From NCBI GenBank assembly GCA_902806565.1, contig CADCXA010000031.1, positions 62,001 to 126,000 of the forward strand: a stretch of DNA of 64,000 bases. Direction: 5' to 3'. Every line of letters begins with the position of its first letter. The stretch's first letter is position 1. A program made the translations under genes and the position numbers. Shown here piece after piece: positions 57,744 through 64,000 of this stretch. The DNA is from Hypoxylon rubiginosum (taxonomy: Eukaryota; Ascomycota; Sordariomycetes; Xylariales; Hypoxylaceae). A model generated the notes under the pieces. The model ran no database searches. It was not told the DNA's origin and saw only the letters and a program-made list of their open reading frames with translations.

Positions 57744-58857
57744 ATGAACACTTCCATGGTCAAGTCCAAGTTTCTCTCGCACCCCGAGGACCTCGGCATT
57801 GTAGCCGTTGGTTTCTCCGGTGGTCAGGTACGGTAAAACCACTATTCTTCCCCAAACGACGCATTGCTTACCATTGGCTGTCGTCATTCTTCTCAGTGCA
57901 AACCAGGTGTCGATGCAGCCCCCTCGGCCCTGATCGAGTCCGGCCTGCTCTCCCAACTGCGGGACGAGCTCAACTACAAGCTCCATGGCGACGACACGGT
58001 ACACTCGTATAAAGACCTTGTTCCGCGAGAAGACCCTCCCTTCCGAAACATGAAGAACCCCAAGGCCGTGAGCAGCGTCACCGAGCGTCTTTGCGACCAG
58101 GTCTACGCGCACGCCAAGGAAGGACGAATGGTCTTGACCCTGGGCGGCGATCACTCCATTGCCATTGGCACCGTCGCCGGTACCGCCAAGGCCGTGCGCG
58201 AGAGGCTCGGTCGGGAGATGGCCGTCATCTGGGTAGACGCACACGCCGACATCAACACGCCCGAGACGAGCGGCTCCGGCAACATCCACGGGATGCCCGT
58301 CAGCTTCATAACCGGCCTCTCGAAGGAGGAAAAGCCCGAGTACTTCGGCTGGCTGAAGTCGGATCACCTCGTCAACGTGAGGAAGCTCGTGTACATCGGC
58401 CTGCGCGACGTGGATCCGGGCGAGAAGAGGATTCTTCGCGAGAACGGCATCAAGGCATTTAGCATGTTCGACATCGATCGGTACGGATGCTTCCTTTATT
58501 TTCTATCGAGGTACAACGCATTTACTAACGCGCGAATGTTGTAGACACGGAATCGGTCGCGTTGTAGAGATGGCGCTGGCGCATATCGGCTCCGACACCC
58601 CTATCCATCTATCGTTCGATGTCGACGCCCTCGATCCGATGTGGGCGCCGAGCACGGGTACGCCAGTCAGAGGAGGGCTCACGTTGCGCGAAGGCGACTA
58701 CATCTGCGAGAGCGTGCACCTGACAGGAAGCCTGGTAGCTGTTGATCTTGTCGAGGTCAACCCGAGCTTAGCATCGGAGGTCGAATTGGGAGCGCACGAG
58801 ACGGTTAGGGCGGGGTGTTCGCTAGTGCGATGCGCATTGGGCGAGTCCTTGCTATAA
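57744..58857 (+). CDS. Arginase
   Basis: Exons 57744-57827, 57897-58480 and 58545-58857 encode 326 residues, the usual length. Arginase hydrolyses arginine to ornithine and urea with a binuclear Mn centre. The metal-binding blocks are all present: GGDHSIAIG, the DAHADINTPETSGSGNIHGMP region, and SFDVDALDP. The C-terminal VDLVEVNP block is intact as well. Both introns are GT-AG; the second splits the Arg codon of FDIDR. The protein should be cytosolic and nitrogen-regulated, but no specific site was assigned. Confidence 0.97.
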
Positions 58858-60541
58858 GGGTTATCTCTCCTTTCATGGTTAAGTTGGATACGTGACACGG
58901 ATCGTTTTGCGAAAGGCAAAGTTAGGTTTCCTTGCGCAACAGCGTGGCTATCCAAGCACCATAGTTGCGTTTCTACCGGTGCAACCAATTCAGGCGCATA
59001 TAGGATTAGACTAGGCGTCGTTTTTCGGTGGTTTCATACTGGGTATAGAGGACGCTACCGAAGACGGTAAATAGAATAAAAGCGATTAAAAATGATCGTG
59101 ATCCATTACTCTATGCCCTCTCGAATTTTAACATAAGCTCGTCTGAGATAAAATAAATATAAGAGTAGAAACATTTAGATCGAATCATCCATTTAGATCG
59201 AATCATCACAGACGGAAAGTAATCCAGAAAGGGGGAGGTTGGGCAACGCTTCATTATTATGCCAAATCTGTATTCAGGGGTCGTCTGCATCTTAAGGGTA
59301 CAGGTCTTGGCGGAAGAGCCTTGGGAGGATCATATCACATCGCTCATACGACCATATAACCAACCAGCCACCTGTGATTATAATCCGTTTTAATAACTCG
59401 TCTACTAATAGGGTGTCTTGACTAACACAAGCGATATAGAGAGCAGATAGATACTATGCTTGACATTCAATGCTGTGTGTAGCTCAATCTCACGATCTCA
59501 GTCAGTTGTATTCATTAGATCCTCGATTTGGTGCGTGTCAACGCTGTCTTAATGACAAGAATTATTTCATTCTATTGAACGTTAGGCGGCATTACACCAA
59601 CCAGACCAACCAACCCCGGCCCTGGCATATCGGAATTAGCACTGTAGATCTCTCCACCCTCGTCCTACATACGTGCTGTACCGCGCTGCCGCGTCAGGTA
59701 CGGTATCCATCTGCGCGCTCGGTATCCATTGTATCATTGTTATTAGTTGAAAGTGGGATACCGAACAGTTCACCAACAAGAAAAACAAGGACAAGCGACG
59801 GCGAAGGCAAAGCTCCCACGTATCCTACGTCCCATCGCGAAAGCTCTACAAGAGCCCCGGCGAGGCTTTTTTTCCTCCTCGCTGACAGCGCACGATATAG
59901 TGGATGCGCTTCCCCGACCCGCGGGGCTACGGCACCTGCGTCTTGCATCTGCACATCCGCAGGAAAAGCGACTCCATCAATTGGTCCGTCCCGTCCACCT
60001 ACGAGATCCAGCTGTGAGCTGGCAAGTCTGGCTCTCTCTATCATCTGTGGCTCTGCCCGTTGGGCGACCTCGGGGATTTTTTTCCCCAATCAACCCTTAC
60101 CTTACCTCACCCCCCCGTATGACGACGACGACGACACCTCGTTGGTAAAAAGTCGACCGACTTATTACCGTTAGAGCCGCTGTTGCGGTCCAATTCTCTC
60201 CTCGCTGCAACGAACGACGGTCAGGAATCTATCTATAAGATCGCCCCTGGTCTCTCGCAATTACTCACCGAGTATCGCGAGACGCGACAGGACAGGGTAG
60301 AAAGATAACATCTGCGGGTGTCTTGTGTGTGATAGCGGAAAAAGGGAACAATTACTTGCTGGAGTTGGATATATCGAGGACGCGCCTATTAATTGACAAG
60401 AGAGAGAGACGCCAACATCACCTCGATACGAGAGCGAGCGAAGACTCTGCTTTTCCACTCGTACGGTCTTCAACACCAACTCAAGGGACCGCCTCCAGTG
60501 TCATTCGTTTCCCCCCCTAGACGCAAAAAACGCAATCAACC
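58858..60541. other. Intergenic region (1.7 kb)
   Basis: It contains the arginase 3' UTR, a tandem 18-bp duplication (59172-59207) and probably a long 5' leader of the small membrane-protein gene, with pyrimidine-rich segments. A 234-codon frame at 59,470-60,174 is biased in composition and overlaps frames on both strands; I do not take it as a gene. Confidence 0.45.
59172..59207. repeat. Tandem 18-bp duplication
   Basis: CATTTAGATCGAATCATC is present twice head to tail without mismatch. Confidence 0.85.
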
Positions 60542-61274
60542 ATGGCCGCATCCTCCGCCTCTCCCGTATACGAACGCCGTACCGTAGCCCGCATCCACCG
60601 GTACCACTGGCCGGCCATACAGCTCAACGTGTGGATGCTCATCATGCTGGCCGCGTCGTGCTGCATCATCGGCATCTTCGCGACCTTCATCGGCGTGCAG
60701 CAGCATTTAGGTCTTTACATACCCTGGTAAGTGATAAATAAGCCTACGTCGAGGGGGGAGAGAAGACAGTTATAGAGTTCTGACCACGCAGTCGCGCAGG
60801 TACTTCCCCTACTTCATCACGGTGGCCTCCCTGACCATCGTCTTCATCGCGACGCTCCTCTGGCTGATCGCCCGGCGGCGGCTCCTCCCGTCCATCGTCA
60901 TCCTCGGCTCCTTCATGTTCTTCGTCCTCTGGATGGTCGGCCTCATCGTCGTCAGCATCGAGCTCTGGGGCCCCGTCGGCTCCGTCAACTCCAACTGCAA
61001 CCTCCTCGTCTGGAGCACGTCGCCCACGGGGAACAACCAGGGGACGCTGGCCTGGTTGGAGCAGAGGTCTATATGTGAGTTAGAGAAACGCCCCAATTCT
61101 ATTTGCGATTAGAACGCGGTGAATCAAAAGATGTGCGTGTGTGTGTATGTGTGTGCTAACGAGCTGCTGGCAGGTCAACAATGGCAAGCGGTTTTCGCGT
61201 TTGCTTTAATCGGATGTATTTTCTTGTTATGGATCATAATCATGGCGGTACAGGTATTTTATGATGACGCGTAG
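60542..61274 (+). CDS. Small four-helix fungal membrane protein
   Basis: Exons 60542-60726, 60800-61074 and 61174-61274 encode 186 residues. Four hydrophobic segments are visible: WMLIMLAASCCIIGIFATFI, the YFITVASLTIVFIATLLWLI region, SIVILGSFMFFVLWMVGLIV and a C-terminal AFALIGCIFLLWIIIMAV. The arrangement resembles MARVEL-like fungal proteins, with a Cys- and Trp-containing loop (SNCNLLVWS) between helices 3 and 4. The second intron contains a GT-rich run. Function is unknown; localisation to the plasma membrane or endomembranes is likely. Confidence 0.82.
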
Positions 61275-61431
61275 TTATGATTTTAATTTTGTCTACGAGA
61301 TAAATCTCGAGAATGATGATTGTGTTACCTTCATCGAGTTAATGAATGGATGTTTGTCTGGCCGTACGAGATAATAGACGGAGAGGCATTGATCATCCAT
61401 AGGTATAGGCTTAGGAATATAGTAGGCAATA

Positions 61432-63597
61432 TTATCCTAGCTTCACACCTTGCCATTTAAATTCTCTTGGAAGCCAGTCCGTTACCTTCAACTCCTCTTC
61501 GTCGCTAAGTTCGGAGGGAGAACGCGAGGACTCGCTGTCTGATATAGGGGAGCTGCTTCGCGCGACACGCTCGAAAGTCGACGTAGATATGCGGGAAAGC
61601 TCATCGTCTACAATTTCTATCTGCCCGACCCGTTCATAGCAATCGCCATTCTTCATCGCCACTATCGCGAAGCCATCATGTTTCGCTGATCCCGTACCTT
61701 TAGGTCTGTCCGCGAATCTCTCCAGACCCTCAAAAACAAGGCCCAGAAAGGGCCCGTCGAATTTCTTAGACGGGATGGTATGGGTCGCTCTGCCGTCTAG
61801 GTTCAGGCGAATCGCAACTCTCGAGTCTTCGTGTAGCCCAGGTTTGCCCGCCGGCCAGACCCAGGGCCCATAAAAGTCGTTATCGAATTCGTCGCGCCAG
61901 CTATGGTCGGAGAAGCCGATCTCGAGCTCAATAGTCCAGCACTCGATAGTTAGGAACCTTGACAGTTTACCGAATTCATTCTTCTTTATGTACCGTTCGA
62001 AGGCTTCGCGAAATCCCGTGACCGATCCATCGTCAAGATGAACCGAAACGGAGCCGTCCAGCTTTGGAGGCTCTCGGTACTGATCGTAGAATGGCGTGAC
62101 GGGAGCCTTCCACCCGGTCCAGGACCAGCTGGGGAAGTCTGGACGGCGCTGTATTTCTACATCGTACGTGAATATATCCCAACACAAATTGGCGAGGAAA
62201 CTTTTCTCAGCTGATTCGTGGTCGGGGGTAGCAAAAGGTATCCCCCAGTAATGGTACACCGGATTCGGATTCATCCGGTGCTGCCGGAAGATCCCAAGAA
62301 TACCGTTGAGAGCGTCGCTGTCGAAAGATAATTGCCGGCGGGAGTATTCCCTGATATGATCCCATATGGTGGTCGGGCCGCCGTCGAGATTAGCGCTGAA
62401 GATATCCCTCCGCTCGGGCCGACACACTGCCTCGCGACAGATCGTGGCCTTACGTTGGAAATACATCTCTCTGCTAGTAAACACGACGCACTTTCGAGCA
62501 CAGATGGCCTCTTGGTAAGTCCAACCTCGCGTCCGCCACTTCGACTCGAAGAAGGAATCGCACATCTGGTCGGCTGTTACGAGGCAAGTATGTTTCCCGA
62601 CTTGCGCTGAGACCTGCACATCACGCGCTCTTCCGCCTATTCCCGGAAGCCCGAACTCGGGACCTTCGCCCGCAGCGGCGACGATGGTTAGTTCGGACTG
62701 CTGGTATATCAAATCCATAGTTTGAATCTGGTCGTGCTTGGCCTTTGGGTCATCTTGAGGAATGCAATAGCGATCGACCCATACGTACCGATATCCCAAC
62801 TCCCGAGTGAGCCATGCCACATCCTTAATGGTCTGCGGAGCCGTTTCTAGCACGCCCTGGCCTCGGTCCTCCTGGGATTCTTTTGCGGGTGGTTGCGAAC
62901 TACCCCAGACGTAGCTCAAGGTCACGAACTTGCATCCGGGCAAAGCCCTTTCGATTAACCCGGTATGCACGTCGATGACGCGGAGGGACGGTATGGGTTC
63001 GAATTCGACCGAGTTGCATTCCTCCCCGTGCTGATCACGACAAGTCGAAATCCAATTCCGCAAAAGCTCGATATCGATTTTGCCCGAATCGATTTTCCGA
63101 AGCCTTCTTGACATACTGTCCTCCTTGGAGTCTTCGAGCGCCAGACCTAGGGCACTAATTGCTCGCAAAGAACCGACCCCGGCGGACTCGGCGTCGTAGA
63201 AGTCCGGATACAATGTATCCGCATCGCCGTAGAAAGACTCATTCGCCTTTCTGAACTCGAGCCATTCAGCCCCCGACCCGTCCACTTCTCGAAAGAGGGA
63301 GGAAAACAGGAGACACACTGGACACGGCGCCTTCAAGGACGAAATTTCGATCTTGAGAAAGTGCTCGGAAGGCCGGTATTTATCTTTGCCCTCGGGGACC
63401 TTTTCTCTCGTCGATTCCAAAATGACTTCTCGCGTTAGGGGGTGGCGGACGGTTACGGGTCGCTCGGTCGCCTGGAGAATCATGTCTTCCCAGTCGATTG
63501 CAGCACATCGCGTACACAAGGCATGCGTCCCTTCGCTGGCATCCTGGACTGCAATTTTCCGCCTCTTGGCTCGCTCTGAGCCTTCGAGATTCTGCAT
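61432..63597 (-). CDS. HET-domain (heterokaryon incompatibility-type) protein
   Basis: A single exon encodes 721 residues. The HET domain spans about residues 222-380 with its three blocks: FVTLSYVWG, YRYVWVDRYCIPQDD with LTIVAAAG, and WRTRGWTYQEA. A Cys-rich N-terminal segment (CTRCAAIDWEDM, CPVCLLFSSL) precedes it and is common in this class. The C-terminal part carries the WSWTGWKAP block and an acidic Ser-rich tail. No NACHT, WD40 or ankyrin module is attached. HET proteins can trigger cell death on recognising non-self partners; whether this one does is unknown. The gene ends 157 bp from the small membrane-protein gene, convergently. Confidence 0.92.
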   Translation of the reverse strand: MQNLEGSERAKRRKIAVQDASEGTHALCTRCAAIDWEDMILQATERPVTVRHPLTREVILESTREKVPEGKDKYRPSEHFLKIEISSLKAPCPVCLLFSSLFREVDGSGAEWLEFRKANESFYGDADTLYPDFYDAESAGVGSLRAISALGLALEDSKEDSMSRRLRKIDSGKIDIELLRNWISTCRDQHGEECNSVEFEPIPSLRVIDVHTGLIERALPGCKFVTLSYVWGSSQPPAKESQEDRGQGVLETAPQTIKDVAWLTRELGYRYVWVDRYCIPQDDPKAKHDQIQTMDLIYQQSELTIVAAAGEGPEFGLPGIGGRARDVQVSAQVGKHTCLVTADQMCDSFFESKWRTRGWTYQEAICARKCVVFTSREMYFQRKATICREAVCRPERRDIFSANLDGGPTTIWDHIREYSRRQLSFDSDALNGILGIFRQHRMNPNPVYHYWGIPFATPDHESAEKSFLANLCWDIFTYDVEIQRRPDFPSWSWTGWKAPVTPFYDQYREPPKLDGSVSVHLDDGSVTGFREAFERYIKKNEFGKLSRFLTIECWTIELEIGFSDHSWRDEFDNDFYGPWVWPAGKPGLHEDSRVAIRLNLDGRATHTIPSKKFDGPFLGLVFEGLERFADRPKGTGSAKHDGFAIVAMKNGDCYERVGQIEIVDDELSRISTSTFERVARSSSPISDSESSRSPSELSDEEELKVTDWLPREFKWQGVKLG

Positions 63598-64000
63598 GTC
63601 CTATTTCGACGAGACTCTGAGAAGGGCAATTGGAAAAGGTTGGCTGCCTAAAAAGAATAAGCATGCACCCTGCCCTGTATTTCGAAGAGCTCTTATTGGA
63701 TTAATCGCTGCAAAAGGATGCTCCCAATTGAAATTCAAGCATTTTATCAACAGTCAAGGTAGAAATGCTAAAGTTTTCAAAACGAATTTCGAATTAGATA
63801 TGTGAATTTTTGAGTCATTTACTTGTGTAAATGCTCTTATACTAGAAACCAGCCAACTCCTACATCATTACCCATTGTCATTCCAGACCCTTCCCCTTAA
63901 ATTGACCAGACCCTACAAATGAAATGACTGTCGTACTAACAACCATCGTACACCTAGTTGGAATACTTAGGGTCGACCTTGTTTCTATTCGATTGTGTTA
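63598..64000. other. Right-edge sequence, promoter of HET gene
   Basis: No gene is recognisable in these 403 bp. The sequence is AT-rich towards the edge. Confidence 0.5.

Noticed and set aside
59340..59380. Sequence resembling the start of a dispersed 5S rRNA (ATACGACCATA)
   Set aside because: The following bases do not match the 5S internal control region, so it is a chance match.
59470..60174. Possible 234-residue protein upstream of the four-helix gene
   Set aside because: The composition is biased, no domain is visible, overlapping frames exist on both strands, and the position fits a long leader or promoter.
1..64000. CRISPR arrays, prokaryotic operons, riboswitches
   Set aside because: The window is fungal nuclear DNA with spliced genes; no repeat-spacer structure was found.

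Overview
The window comes from a filamentous ascomycete (Pezizomycotina, most likely a sordariomycete; Xylariales is plausible but not proven). The signs are short GT-AG introns (mostly 45-75 bp) with CTAAC/CTGAC-type branch points, fungus-specific families (Zn2Cys6 regulators, a HET-domain protein, a Pth11/rhodopsin-like membrane protein, a Mto1/ApsB-type microtubule organiser), and a 7-kb AT-only island that carries the C-to-T/G-to-A signature of repeat-induced point mutation (RIP). I built exon models by hand; nearly all recovered coding lengths are multiples of three and end in a stop at the expected family length.

Region 1 (about 1-25,150) looks like a terpenoid biosynthetic gene cluster. 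From the left edge it holds a secreted FAD-linked (BBE-type) oxidoreductase (partial), a CYP68/ent-kaurene-oxidase-like P450, an AflR-type Zn2Cys6 regulator, a rhodopsin-like seven-helix membrane protein, a short-chain dehydrogenase (SDR), an aristolochene-synthase-like sesquiterpene cyclase, a second SDR and a second P450. A fully RIP-mutated LTR retrotransposon (14,257-21,235, with 323-bp LTRs and a 5-bp target duplication visible through the RIP) follows immediately, and beyond it lie a third SDR and a third P450. The gene content fits production of an oxidised eremophilane-type sesquiterpene: the cyclase makes the bicyclic hydrocarbon, P450s and the FAD enzyme oxidise it, SDRs interconvert alcohols and ketones, and the AflR-like factor regulates. 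Three genes of this cluster use GC-AG introns; no other gene in the window does.

Region 2 (26,195-43,549) moves into housekeeping DNA: a secreted GH5 glycosidase, a Nup42-type FG nucleoporin, ribosomal protein S20, an ASCC2/Cue3-like CUE protein of the ribosome-quality machinery, a 1,538-residue coiled-coil Mto1/ApsB-like protein, and an amino-acid permease.

Region 3 (44,409-50,183) is a possible small catabolic locus: a DUF1479 iron/2-oxoglutarate-type oxygenase, divergently a fungal transcription factor, then deoxyribose-phosphate aldolase. Region 4 (50,694-64,000) holds tRNA-Val(AAC), a DUF1993 protein, a fungal hypothetical protein, an ankyrin-repeat protein, arginase, a small four-helix membrane protein and a HET-domain protein. 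A short palindromic motif of the type TACCTAGGTACCTA is scattered through intergenic DNA and several introns of the whole window.
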